DNA from: AP-15 sp963790875
GTDB lineage: Bacteria > Pseudomonadota > Alphaproteobacteria > ATCC43930 > CGMCC-115725
NCBI GenBank assembly: GCA_963790875.1
Contig: CAWBQT010000020.1
Coordinates: 1 to 64,000 of the forward strand
Direction of reading: 5' to 3'
Length of the DNA: 64,000 bases
Shown here: piece after piece, positions 32,822 to 41,199 of the stretch
How positions within the stretch are numbered: the first letter of the stretch is position 1
Layout of the letters: every line of letters begins with the position of its first letter
Translations under genes and position numbers: made by a program
Notes under the pieces: generated by a model
Seen by the model: only the letters and a program-made list of their open reading frames with translations
What the model was told of the DNA's origin: nothing
Database searches by the model: none

Positions 32822-34390
32822 ATGAAAAGATTTTTCGGTGGGTTCGCCCTGCTGCTGCTTGGGGCCGGCTTAAGCCCGGCGATCGCCGCAACCTCCAGCA
32901 GCAGCGTGTGCGATCGGCCGGCGGCAGGCTCCGTCGTCGCCGAACCGACCGATCTCTACAGCACGAACGGCGTCCTCGAGGTGGCTTTCGACTATTATAC
33001 GAGCGTGGACAGCGAGGGACGGACGCTGTTCTGCTTCGTCACGACGAACGGCGTCGAATCGCCGACATTGCATTTGAACCCCGGCGATACCCTCCAGCTG
33101 ACCGTCACCAATCTCAACCCGACGCCGCCGCCTGGTTCGCCGACCGAGGTCATCTCCGACGCGTCGGACAAATGCGGCTCCGCGGTGGAGACGATCACGT
33201 CGGTCAATGTGCATTTTCACGGCACCAACACCTCGCCGACCTGCCATGCAGACGAGGTCATCCATACGCTGGTCAATTCCGGCCAGACTTTCAAATACAC
33301 GGTAAAGTTTCCGGCCAACGAACCGCCGGGACTTTACTGGTATCATCCGCATGTGCACCCTTATGCCGAGGCGGCGGTGCAGGGCGGAGCTTCCGGCGCG
33401 ATCGTCATCGACGGCGTCGAGAACCTGCAGCCGGCCGTCGCCGGGCTGCCGGCGCGCGTGCTGCTGATCCGCGACCAGACGATCCCTAACGCTCCGCCGC
33501 CCGGCGGCAAGGTGCCTTCCTGGGACCTGTCGCTGAACTATGTGCCGATCTCCTATCCGGAAAATACACCGGCGGTCATCAAGATGAAGCCCGGCGGCAA
33601 GGAATTCTGGCGGGTCGTCAACGCCTCGGCCGACACGTTCATCGACCTCGAGCTGCTCTATGACGGGGTGGCGCAGCCGGTGCAGGTCGTGGCGCTCGAC
33701 GGCGTTCCGCTGTTCTCGCAGGACGGCACGCGACAGGGCAAGCTCTTACCGATGAAAGATATCGAGCTGGCGCCGGCGGCGCGCGCCGAATTCATCGTGA
33801 CCGGTCCGGCATCGGCGGTCAAAGAAGCGATTTTCGAAACCCGCAGCGTCGATACCGGGATCGGCGGCAACGACCCGACACGGCCGTTGGCCCGGATCAA
33901 GACGACCGCATCGCCACCGCCCCTGCCGATCATCCCGGCCGCCGCCGAAGCGCCGCACGCGCAGCGCTTTGAAGACCTCGCGACGGCAAAGGTCACGACG
34001 CAGCGCTACCTCGCCTTCAGCGAGGGCGGCGGCGAATATTTCATCGGCCTCGATGGCCAGGCCCCGGTTGCCTACTCGCCCAACGAGCCGCCGGTCATCA
34101 CCACCACCCAAGGGGCCGTCGAGGACTGGACGATCATCAATCAAACCGCCGAGAACCATGCGTTCCACATCCATCAAACCCACTTCCTGCTGCTCGAGGT
34201 GAACGGCGTGCCGGTGCCGGCGGCGCAGCATCAATACCTCGATACGGTCGACGTTCCGGCAAACGAGGGGATCACAGTCCAGATGGATTTTCGCGGGGAT
34301 CTCGTCGGAGACTTTGTTTTTCACTGCCACATCCTCGAACACGAGGATCACGGCATGATGGCGATCATCCGCGTTTTACCCAAGTCATGA
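32822..34390 (+). CDS. periplasmic multicopper oxidase
   Basis: A 522-residue multicopper oxidase with a Sec signal (MKRFFGGFALLLLGAGLSPAIAA). The four copper-binding motifs are intact: HFHG (131-134), HPHVHP (175-180), HAFHIHQTHF and HCHILEHEDHGMM, the last carrying the type 1 Cys, His and Met. It therefore can bind all four coppers and probably reduces O2 to water while oxidising an organic or metal substrate. It is the first gene of a tight operon with SCO1-like and cytochrome c genes (ATGA overlaps). The Met-rich loop typical of CueO is absent, so cuprous oxidase activity is not assured. Confidence 0.93.
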   Translation: MKRFFGGFALLLLGAGLSPAIAATSSSSVCDRPAAGSVVAEPTDLYSTNGVLEVAFDYYTSVDSEGRTLFCFVTTNGVESPTLHLNPGDTLQLTVTNLNPTPPPGSPTEVISDASDKCGSAVETITSVNVHFHGTNTSPTCHADEVIHTLVNSGQTFKYTVKFPANEPPGLYWYHPHVHPYAEAAVQGGASGAIVIDGVENLQPAVAGLPARVLLIRDQTIPNAPPPGGKVPSWDLSLNYVPISYPENTPAVIKMKPGGKEFWRVVNASADTFIDLELLYDGVAQPVQVVALDGVPLFSQDGTRQGKLLPMKDIELAPAARAEFIVTGPASAVKEAIFETRSVDTGIGGNDPTRPLARIKTTASPPPLPIIPAAAEAPHAQRFEDLATAKVTTQRYLAFSEGGGEYFIGLDGQAPVAYSPNEPPVITTTQGAVEDWTIINQTAENHAFHIHQTHFLLLEVNGVPVPAAQHQYLDTVDVPANEGITVQMDFRGDLVGDFVFHCHILEHEDHGMMAIIRVLPKS

Positions 34391-34980
34391 TCGCTCGAAG
34401 CAGGCATCGCCGCACCGCCCTCCCCGCCGCGGCCGCGCTCGTCTGCGGGTTCGCGACAGCGCCGATGGCGGCGCCGCAAGGGGGACCCGTGCCGGCAATC
34501 CCCGGCATCGACGGTCACTTTGCGCTCGAGACCGTGGCGGGCCGGGCCGTCACCGAGGCAAGCTTTCGCGGCAAATGGCTCCTCGTCTATTTCGGATATA
34601 CCGCCTGTCCCGACGCCTGTCCCACGGCGCTCGGCGCGATGGCGGCGGCCCTCGACACGATGGGGTCGCGCGCCGCCGAGGTTCAGCCGTTGTTCGTTAC
34701 CGTCGATCCCAAGCGCGATACGCCGGCGGTGCTCGCCAATTACGTCAAGAACTTCGACCCACGGATCATCGGCCTTTACGGCACGCCCTATGAGACGGCG
34801 GCGGCCGCCAAGGCGTTCCGCGTCTATTATCAGGCGCGGCAATTGGGCCGCGGCGATTACGCGATCGACCATAGCGCGTTCGTCTATGTCGTCGATCCCG
34901 GTGGCCGGGTCGTCGAGCTGCTCACCGGCAACCTTCCCGGCAAGACGATCGCGGCGGCGCTGCGGGACCTGATGAAATGA
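34387..34980 (+). CDS. SCO1/SenC-family copper chaperone
   Basis: A 197-residue thioredoxin-fold protein with an N-terminal signal/anchor. It has the copper-binding CxxxC in YTACPDACPTALG (C74, C78) and the conserved His in DYAIDHSAFVYVVD. SCO proteins deliver copper to cytochrome oxidase CuA or other cuproenzymes and act as disulfide reductases. No oxidase subunit genes are near, and it is coupled by ATGA overlaps to the multicopper oxidase before and the cytochrome after. It probably serves the multicopper oxidase; that is inference. Confidence 0.93.
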   Translation: MIARSRHRRTALPAAAALVCGFATAPMAAPQGGPVPAIPGIDGHFALETVAGRAVTEASFRGKWLLVYFGYTACPDACPTALGAMAAALDTMGSRAAEVQPLFVTVDPKRDTPAVLANYVKNFDPRIIGLYGTPYETAAAAKAFRVYYQARQLGRGDYAIDHSAFVYVVDPGGRVVELLTGNLPGKTIAAALRDLMK

Positions 34981-35528
34981 GCGCGGTCCGGAGGCTCTGC
35001 CTCGCCATTGCGATCGGTCTCGCCGCCGGCGGGGGCTCGCCGGTGGTGCCGGCAAAGTCCGTTCCCGTTCATTTTGCCGACGCCGACAGCCCGGCGGCAG
35101 TCGGCCTCGGCGAACGTCTCTATGCCGGCCATTGCGCTTCCTGTCACGGTCGCTACCGGCAAGGACAGCCGCTGTGGCAGATCATCGACGCCTATACCGG
35201 TCGGCGGGCGCCCGCGCTCGACGACAGCGGTCGGATCTGGCAGCGTTCCGACGAAGCGATCTTTCACATCAGCAAATACGGCCGGTACGCCACGGCCTCG
35301 CCAGGCGGCGTTTCCACCATGCCGGCCTTCGAGGATGTCCTCGGCGATCGCGAGATCCTCGCCGTCGTCGCCTTTATCAAGGCGCGCTGGCCGATCGGCT
35401 TGCGCATCGCGCAGGCGATGCTGAACCCCGGCTTCGCCGGGATGCCGGCCGACGCCGACGACACCGCCTGGCGCCTGCCGCCGAGCTGCAACGGGATGAT
35501 CCACCGCAATGCGGCGGCGGCGCGGTGA
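34977..35528 (+). CDS. periplasmic class I cytochrome c
   Basis: A 183-residue exported monohaem cytochrome. After a signal segment, the haem site GHCASCHGRY (C53, C56, H57) and a candidate axial Met in GGVSTMPAFEDVL (M115) define the domain, which ends with EILAVVAFIKARWP. It is longer than usual by ~40 C-terminal residues. It is the last gene of the multicopper oxidase/SCO operon, with an ATGA overlap. It could pass electrons between the oxidase and the respiratory chain; the direction is unknown. Confidence 0.92.
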   Translation: MSAVRRLCLAIAIGLAAGGGSPVVPAKSVPVHFADADSPAAVGLGERLYAGHCASCHGRYRQGQPLWQIIDAYTGRRAPALDDSGRIWQRSDEAIFHISKYGRYATASPGGVSTMPAFEDVLGDREILAVVAFIKARWPIGLRIAQAMLNPGFAGMPADADDTAWRLPPSCNGMIHRNAAAAR

Positions 35529-35580
35529 TTGCCGGCGACGCGTCCTCCACCGCAGGTCACGCGGCCGCCGCGCCCGATCT

Positions 35581-36801
35581 TTACGCCTGTAGAGCCAGCG
35601 GCGCGGTTTCGTTCCAGACCGCATCCTGCGATTCCGGGAACAGCAGCTCCTCATAGACCGCGATCGTGCGGGCGCACATCGCGGCGGAAGTGAAATCGAC
35701 CGCGATATGCGCGATCGCGCGCTCGGCCAGGAGCGCGCGCTCCTCCTGGCCGAGCGACAGGGCTTCGCCGATAGCGCCGGCGAGCGCCGCCGGATCGCGC
35801 GGCGGCACCAGCCAGCCGGTGATGCCGGGCACGAGCGTATGGCGGGCGCCACCATGGTCGGTCGCGATCGTCGGGCGGCCCATCGCCTGTGCCTCGGCGA
35901 TGACCCGGCCGAAGCCTTCAGGGCCGCTCGACGCCGAGACGACGACGTCGGCCAGCATATAGGCGGCCGGCATGTCGGGGCATTCCTCGGCGATGCGAAA
36001 GATCCCGCGCGATCCGACCGCGGCGATCGCCGTTTCGAGTTCGCGGCGGAAGCCCTTGCGCTGCTCGGCGCCGACCAGCACATAGCAGACATCGCTGCGG
36101 CCGAGCTGCGCCGCCGCGGCGATGAAATCGAGCCCGCCCTTCCAGCGCGTCAGCCGGCCCGGCAGCATGACGACCGGCGCCTCTTCGGGTAGCCGCCATG
36201 CGCGCGCGAGTGAGACGACGCGCGGCCCGCCGACCCGGTGCGGCGAAAAAGCCTCGAGATCCACGCCGCGCGGGATCGTGCGCAGCCGATCGGGGCCGAC
36301 GCCATAGACCCGTGCCGCATGCTCGGCGACAAAATCCGAGATCGCGATGACCCGTTCGCCGCGCGCCATGACCGAGTTGTACCGGCGCTTCAATAGGCCG
36401 CTTGTACCGTAGGCGTTATGAAACGTCGTCACGAAATGGCGACGGGTGGCGCGTGCGGCGGACCACGCGCTCCACGCCGGGGCGCGGCTGCGCGCATGCA
36501 CGATGTCGATGCCGAGCCGGCGGATCAGCCGCGTCAGCCGCTTAGCGTTCTGGTACAGGACGAGCGGGTTCTTCGAGGCGAGCGGCAGGCTCAGATGCGC
36601 GCTGCCGGCGCGCCCGATATCGCGTTCGAGCGGCCCGCCGGCCGAGGCGACATAGCTCATCCAGCCGGCGGCGGCGAGGGCCGCGGCCACCTCGACCGTG
36701 CCGCGCTCGGCACCGCCCGAGACGAGGCGGGGAAGGATCTGCAAGACTGCGGGAGGTCGGCCTTCCGGCGGCGCCGGGGTCCTGTTATCGTTGCCGTCCA
36801 T
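35581..36801 (-). CDS. GT4-family glycosyltransferase
   Basis: A 406-residue GT-B glycosyltransferase. The N-terminal acceptor domain begins VLQILPRLVSGGAERGTVEV. HARSRAPAW matches the region common in lipopolysaccharide GT4 enzymes. The donor domain has VVMLPGRLTRWKGGLDFIAA and the E-x7-E element in PEGFGRVIAEAQAMGRP. It probably adds a sugar to a surface glycan at the cytoplasmic face of the inner membrane. It stands alone, convergent to the cytochrome gene and divergent from the hydrolase gene 24 bases away. Confidence 0.92.
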   Translation of the reverse strand: MDGNDNRTPAPPEGRPPAVLQILPRLVSGGAERGTVEVAAALAAAGWMSYVASAGGPLERDIGRAGSAHLSLPLASKNPLVLYQNAKRLTRLIRRLGIDIVHARSRAPAWSAWSAARATRRHFVTTFHNAYGTSGLLKRRYNSVMARGERVIAISDFVAEHAARVYGVGPDRLRTIPRGVDLEAFSPHRVGGPRVVSLARAWRLPEEAPVVMLPGRLTRWKGGLDFIAAAAQLGRSDVCYVLVGAEQRKGFRRELETAIAAVGSRGIFRIAEECPDMPAAYMLADVVVSASSGPEGFGRVIAEAQAMGRPTIATDHGGARHTLVPGITGWLVPPRDPAALAGAIGEALSLGQEERALLAERAIAHIAVDFTSAAMCARTIAVYEELLFPESQDAVWNETAPLALQA

Positions 36802-36825
36802 TCCGCGTGCCGCCCCGCTCTTCCG

Positions 36826-37575
36826 ATGCGCCCGCCCGAGACTTTAGCACGCCCAGGAGGCGCCACAATCGCCTACCACCGGCTCGCCGGTCGGGCGCCC
36901 GGACTCGTCTTTCTCGACGGGTTCCGTTCCGACATGACCGGGACCAAGGCGCTCTATCTCGAGGATTATTGCCAAGGCAAGGGCCGCGCCTATCTGCGTT
37001 TCGACCATTTCGGGCATGGCGCCTCGAGCGGCGACGCCGACCGCGGCACGATCGGGCATTGGGCCGAGGACGCCGCGGCGGTGCTCGATTCGCTGACCCT
37101 GGGCCCGCAGATCCTCGTCGGCTCGAGCATGGGCGGCTGGATCATGCTGCTGGCGGCGCTCGCCCGCCGCGAACGGGTCCATGCGCTCGTCGGCATCGCC
37201 GCCGCCCCCGATTTCACCGAGGATCTCTTGTGGCCGCGCCTCGATGCGGCGCAGCGCGCCGAGATCATGACAAAGGGCGCAACGACCCTCTCCTCGGAAT
37301 ACGATCCAGCCGGCTACACCTATCGGCGCGAGCTGATCGAGGAGGGGAGGGGACATCTCTTGCTGCGCGCGCCGATCGCGCTCGACTGTCCGGTGCGGTT
37401 GCTGCACGGCCTGCGCGACACGTCGGTGCCGTGGCAGACGAGCCTGCGCCTCGCCGAGTGCCTCGCGAGCCGGGATGTCGCGATCACCCTCGTCAAGGAC
37501 GGCGACCACCGGCTGTCGGCCCCCGCCGACCTCGCCCGGCTCGCCGCGACATTGGACGAACTCGCGGAACGGTAG
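36826..37575 (+). CDS. alpha/beta-hydrolase (ABHD10/thioesterase-like)
   Basis: A 249-residue serine hydrolase: LVFLDGFRSDMTGTKA, FDHFGHGASSG, the nucleophile elbow VGSSMGGWIML, the acid in LLHGLRDTSVPW and the catalytic His in VKDGDHRLSAPAD. The pattern FLDGFRSDMTGTKA followed by FDxFGHG is typical of the palmitoyl-protein thioesterase ABHD10-like group in alphaproteobacteria. Start ATG 36826 was taken; a longer upstream frame overlaps the divergent glycosyltransferase and is a shadow. The substrate is unknown. Confidence 0.9.
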   Translation: MRPPETLARPGGATIAYHRLAGRAPGLVFLDGFRSDMTGTKALYLEDYCQGKGRAYLRFDHFGHGASSGDADRGTIGHWAEDAAAVLDSLTLGPQILVGSSMGGWIMLLAALARRERVHALVGIAAAPDFTEDLLWPRLDAAQRAEIMTKGATTLSSEYDPAGYTYRRELIEEGRGHLLLRAPIALDCPVRLLHGLRDTSVPWQTSLRLAECLASRDVAITLVKDGDHRLSAPADLARLAATLDELAER

Positions 37576-37639
37576 CGAAAGGCGCCCCGCCGTATCTCGG
37601 TCTTCCGCCTAGGCCGACCCATTTGAGACCTTCATGACC

Positions 37640-37828
37640 GCGCCAATGGATGCTCGGGTTGACGGGGCGAGGAGGTCGCGGGCTTCGGTGGCGGCCCCGG
37701 TCGCGGCGGCGCCGCGCAAGGCTCGCGGCGGCGCGCAACTCCCGGAGCTTGGCCTGCTCGCCGGCGATGTACAGGGCTTGGCAATAGAGTTCCTCGGCGG
37801 CCGCGGAATGCCCTCGCCGCAGCAGCAA
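37640..37828 (-). pseudogene. remnant of the C-terminus of a TPR/cyclase-type regulatory protein
   Basis: Reading the minus strand, LLRRGHSAAAEELYCQALYI, then AGEQAKLRELRAAASLARRRRDRGR, closely resembles the TPR tail of the large adenylate cyclase/AfsR-like ATPase proteins common in rhizobia (AEELYRQAL...KLWELRAATSLARL). After GR the frame breaks. One base on, the sequence continues ATEARDLLAP, the next conserved segment of that tail. It is therefore a short, frameshifted fragment without its ~900-residue upstream portion. Confidence 0.7.
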
Positions 37829-37886
37829 AGGGCGTTTGGGCCGGCTGAGCCCCGATGAACCGATAGGTCGTTATGGCCGAGTGGGT

Positions 37887-39092
37887 TTAGAAGAGCCAGC
37901 GAAGCGGCGCGAGGCCGAGCAGCAGGCGGCCGGCCATCTCATAGGTTCGCAGCGTCCCGATTACGTGCTGGTTCATCGTCAAGACATCGCGCAGACAGCG
38001 ATCGAGCGGTCCCTTCTGATAAACCGCCGTGCCGCCCGCCGCCTTGCAGATTAGCTCCACCACGTCGACGCAGACGCCGACGACGTGCGTGTAGGTGCTG
38101 GTGAACAGGGCGACCTGCCGCTCCGACGGCTGGCCGCCCGCGAGCAAGGTGCCCCACAGATCGCCCATCACGTCGAAATAGTAGGCGCGCGCGGCGGCCA
38201 GCAGCGTTTCCGCTCGGCCCACCGCCTCCTGAACAAAAACATCGTCGCGCACGGCCTTGGGCGCCTCGATCGCCGCACCCATGGTATACCGGCGGGCCGG
38301 CTTGCCGGCCGCGCTCTCGACAAACGCATCGATCGCGGAGCGGGCGATCCCCAGGGCCGGCCGGCGCCCGTCGCGCCAAACAAGAACGGGAATGCGTAGA
38401 GCGGCCCGGCCCGCTTGACCAATCCTTGGTCCTGGAAACTGAAGCTCTGCTCCTCTTCCGACGAAAACGTCACGCACCGCGACGTCGTCGCTGCCCGTGC
38501 CGCGCAATCCTGTCGTGTACCAGGTGTCGAGGATCTCGCATTGCGACAGTCGCAGAAAACACTGCCGCGTTTCGGGCACGCCGTTGGCATCGAGCCGCGG
38601 AGCGCCGTCTTCGATGACGAGACAGCCCAGCCAGGCCCATTCGCTGTGCTGGCAGCCGCTGAGGAAGGGAAAGCGCCCGCTGATGCGGTAGCCGCCGGGC
38701 ACCCGATCCGCCTGTCCGGTGGTCGTTATTGCCCCAGCCGTCGCCACGCCCAGATCGGGATACATCGCGCGGCCGACGGCATCGTCTAGAAACGCCGTCA
38801 CGTAACCGCCATCGCAGCCGATCATCGCACACCACCCGACCGAGGCGTCGGCCATGGCGGGCGCCTCGATCACGCGGAACTGCGTCAGCGGATCCAGTTC
38901 GGGACCGCCCCAGGCACGCGGCATCGGCATGCCGAACACGCCGGCATCCTTCATCGCTGCCGCAATCCGCGGCACGATGCGGCGGCCCTCTTCGATCTCC
39001 TCGCTTGCCGCACGAATTTGCCCAGCGAGCCCGATTGCGGCGTGCAGGATCGGCGAGTCCTCCGGCACTGCTTTGCCTGCGGCATGCGTCAT
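37887..39092 (-). CDS. acyl-CoA-dehydrogenase-fold flavin monooxygenase, with a compensated frameshift region
   Basis: A 401-residue protein of the group D flavin monooxygenase/acyl-CoA dehydrogenase type 2 kind (GVFGMPMPRAWGGPELDP, ADASVGWCAMIG, RISGRFPFLSGCQHSEWAW). Such enzymes use reduced flavin from a reductase to oxygenate aromatics or sulfur compounds. GGGGAGG lies before ATG 39092. The region of residues ~212-245 reads RGAELQFPGPRIGQAG and so on in this frame, which is unlike the family. In the next frame the same bases read EEEQSFSFQDQGLVKRAGPL, then YAFPFLFG, the conserved motif. Two small deletions thus shift and restore the frame, scrambling 34 residues. The product may be inactive. 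Confidence 0.85.
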   Translation of the reverse strand: MTHAAGKAVPEDSPILHAAIGLAGQIRAASEEIEEGRRIVPRIAAAMKDAGVFGMPMPRAWGGPELDPLTQFRVIEAPAMADASVGWCAMIGCDGGYVTAFLDDAVGRAMYPDLGVATAGAITTTGQADRVPGGYRISGRFPFLSGCQHSEWAWLGCLVIEDGAPRLDANGVPETRQCFLRLSQCEILDTWYTTGLRGTGSDDVAVRDVFVGRGAELQFPGPRIGQAGRAALRIPVLVWRDGRRPALGIARSAIDAFVESAAGKPARRYTMGAAIEAPKAVRDDVFVQEAVGRAETLLAAARAYYFDVMGDLWGTLLAGGQPSERQVALFTSTYTHVVGVCVDVVELICKAAGGTAVYQKGPLDRCLRDVLTMNQHVIGTLRTYEMAGRLLLGLAPLRWLF

Positions 39093-39296
39093 CGATAAAC
39101 CTCCCCGAATGTGCGTTAACGAAGCAATGTTTATCGTGGAGCCTAGCCGATTTCAGGCCCGCCTCCCATCCGGAATGGTGTGCCGCCTATCGGACGGGTC
39201 CGGCGGCAGGCTGCCACGCGCTTAAGGGGTAACTCGCGACCCAGAGCCGGTATTCGGCCGGATGCCGGTGAAGGATGGATCAGCCCCCCTGGGTCA

Positions 39297-39320
39297 AAGA
39301 TCGTCGTTAAACACGATCTT
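39297..39320. promoter_or_regulatory. candidate operator, perfect 8-bp inverted repeat
   Basis: AAGATCGT and ACGATCTT are perfect inverse complements separated by eight bases (CGTTAAAC), 73 bases before the catalase-like gene. It could bind a dimeric regulator or form a hairpin; there is no T-run, so it is not an obvious terminator. The surrounding gap 39093-39392 has no gene. Confidence 0.35.
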
Positions 39321-39392
39321 CGGCAGACTGGTCATAACGCGCGGGGATGGTAAATTGGTCGCAGGCTCCTCGACCGTAAGCGTGAGGTTCGA

Positions 39393-40436
39393 ATGCGTGA
39401 GCCGCGTTCCGTCTTTGGATCGCTGGTGCTGATTGCCGTTGTCATCGCCGGCGGTGCCGCTGCCTTCGCCTACACGGCGGGATGGTTCTCGCCGCACCGC
39501 CTCACGCCGAAGAAAATCGTGAATGCGCTGGCACCGCCGACCGGCCCGGCGCTCGGCCATCGCCGCAACCATGCCAAAGGCATCTGCTTCACCGGCGTCT
39601 TCGAAGCGAACGGAGCCGGCACGGCGCTCTCAAAGGCACAGGTTTTCACCGGCGGCCAGTATCCTGCCCTCGGACGCTTCAATCTCGCCACGGCTGATCC
39701 GAATGCGCCGGATGCGACGGTCCGGGTGCGGGGCATCGGATTGCGCATCTCGACGCCGGACGGGCAAGACTGGCGCAGCGCCATGATCGACCCACCAGTC
39801 TTTGCGGTCTCGACGCCGCGAGCCTTTTACGAGCTGTTGCTCGCCTCGAAGAGCAAAGACCCGAACGCGATGAAGACATTCGCCGGCGCGCATCCCGAGA
39901 TTGCGGCGTTCGGCGCCTGGGCCAAGAGCGCCCCGTGGACCGGCAGCTACGCCGAGGAGCGGTTCAACAGTCTCGACAGCTTCGTCTTCACCGACAGTGC
40001 CGGTACGGAGAATACGGTGCGATGGTCGCTGTTGCCGGCGGCGCAGCCGGTCGCGATCTCGCCCGCCGACCTCGCAAAGCGCGGCCCCGACTTCCTCGAA
40101 CGAGAGATCGCCGAGCGGGTCCGTGGCGGGCCACAGCGCTGGACCATGGTGGTTACTGTCGCCAATCCTGGCGATCCCACCGCGGACCCGAGCAAGGCTT
40201 GGCCGAAAGACCGCCGTGCCGTTGAGGTCGGCACGCTCATTGTCCGGCAGATAGAAGCCGAGCAGGACGGCCCGTGCCGCGACATCAATTTCGATCCCGC
40301 CGTCCTGCCCTTCGGCATGCGGACCTCGGACGACCCGTTCCCGGCCGCCCGGTCGGCCGCCTATGCAAGGTCATACGACCTTCGCACGGCGGAGGCCAAG
40401 GACTATCCCCGAACGAAAGCGGAGGCCAAGCCATGA
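39393..40436 (+). CDS. periplasmic catalase-family peroxidase
   Basis: A 347-residue small catalase-type haem protein anchored or exported by an N-terminal hydrophobic segment (SVFGSLVLIAVVIAGGAAAF). The catalytic His is in RRNHAKGICFTGVFEANG, and GRFNLATADPNAP with RVRGIGLRIS matches the catalase core. The proximal Tyr candidate is in RSAAYARSYDLRT. These catalase-related peroxidases lack the full catalase lid and act as peroxidases. It is coupled by an ATGA overlap to a cytochrome b561, a frequent pairing that suggests an electron donor. Confidence 0.9.
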   Translation: MREPRSVFGSLVLIAVVIAGGAAAFAYTAGWFSPHRLTPKKIVNALAPPTGPALGHRRNHAKGICFTGVFEANGAGTALSKAQVFTGGQYPALGRFNLATADPNAPDATVRVRGIGLRISTPDGQDWRSAMIDPPVFAVSTPRAFYELLLASKSKDPNAMKTFAGAHPEIAAFGAWAKSAPWTGSYAEERFNSLDSFVFTDSAGTENTVRWSLLPAAQPVAISPADLAKRGPDFLEREIAERVRGGPQRWTMVVTVANPGDPTADPSKAWPKDRRAVEVGTLIVRQIEAEQDGPCRDINFDPAVLPFGMRTSDDPFPAARSAAYARSYDLRTAEAKDYPRTKAEAKP

Positions 40437-40996
40437 TCGGGGGCCGCCGACATTTCACCCCGGTCCAGCGACTGCTGCACTGGCTTATGGCAGTCTGCAT
40501 CTTGGCCATGCTGTTCATCGGCGTGGGCATGGTGTCCACCATCATGCCGAAATATTTGAGGCTCGTTTCGATCCACAAGCCGCTCGGCATGGCAATTCTG
40601 GTGCTCGCGCTGCTCCGCTTGGCGGCGCGCCTGCGTTACGGGACACCGCCGCTTCCAGCCGACTTGCCCGAGCCGATGAGGCTCGCGGCCCATCTGTCGC
40701 ATTACGCGTTCTACGTCCTGATGATCGCCATGCCGCTGCTCGGCTGGGGTATGTTGTCGGCGGCAGCCTATCCGGTCGTGCTGTTCGGCGGCGTGCACCT
40801 TCCGGCGATTCTGCCGCTGAGCGACAGGCTGCATACCTTGCTCTGGAACGCGCATTTCTACCTAGCTTTCGCGTTCTTCGGCCTGATCCTGTTGCATGTC
40901 GCGGCGGCGCTGTTCCACGCGCTCGTCCGACGCGACGGCGTATTCGAGGCGATGGCCTCGGTGTCGACCCACGACGAGGTCATGCCGGCCGAGTGA
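40433..40996 (+). CDS. cytochrome b561-family membrane protein
   Basis: A 187-residue four-helix di-haem cytochrome b561. Haem-ligand histidines appear in VQRLLHWLMAV, VSIHKPLGMAIL, AAHLSHYAFYVLM and LWNAHFYLAFAFFG with LLHVAAALFH. It sits in the inner membrane and could shuttle electrons from quinol to the coupled catalase-like peroxidase. The start ATG 40433 overlaps the previous stop. Confidence 0.92.
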   Translation: MIGGRRHFTPVQRLLHWLMAVCILAMLFIGVGMVSTIMPKYLRLVSIHKPLGMAILVLALLRLAARLRYGTPPLPADLPEPMRLAAHLSHYAFYVLMIAMPLLGWGMLSAAAYPVVLFGGVHLPAILPLSDRLHTLLWNAHFYLAFAFFGLILLHVAAALFHALVRRDGVFEAMASVSTHDEVMPAE

Positions 40997-41199
40997 CAGA
41001 AGCGCAAGGCCCGCTCACGATCGTGCTTTTTGGAGCTCCGTGAAGGACAGCGATCGCCGCGAGGAGCTTCAAGCTTTACCTTGAGCAACATCCGAATCGA
41101 CACTTCACCGGACTAGCTCGGGCCCGCCATTCTTCGCCAGAAGTCCTTGGCCTTAATTTGCGACCCCCACGAGGAGAATGCGAGGGGGCCACGATATTG

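Noticed and set aside
37868..37890. tRNA-Ser-like D-arm sequence TGGCCGAGTGG
   Set aside because: The following bases give no anticodon arm, variable arm or T-arm, and the segment overlaps the 3' end of the monooxygenase gene.
41008..41035. Possible terminator after the cytochrome b561 gene (CACGATCGTG then CTTTTTGG)
   Set aside because: The palindrome leaves only a 3-bp stem once a loop is allowed, and the T-run is short.
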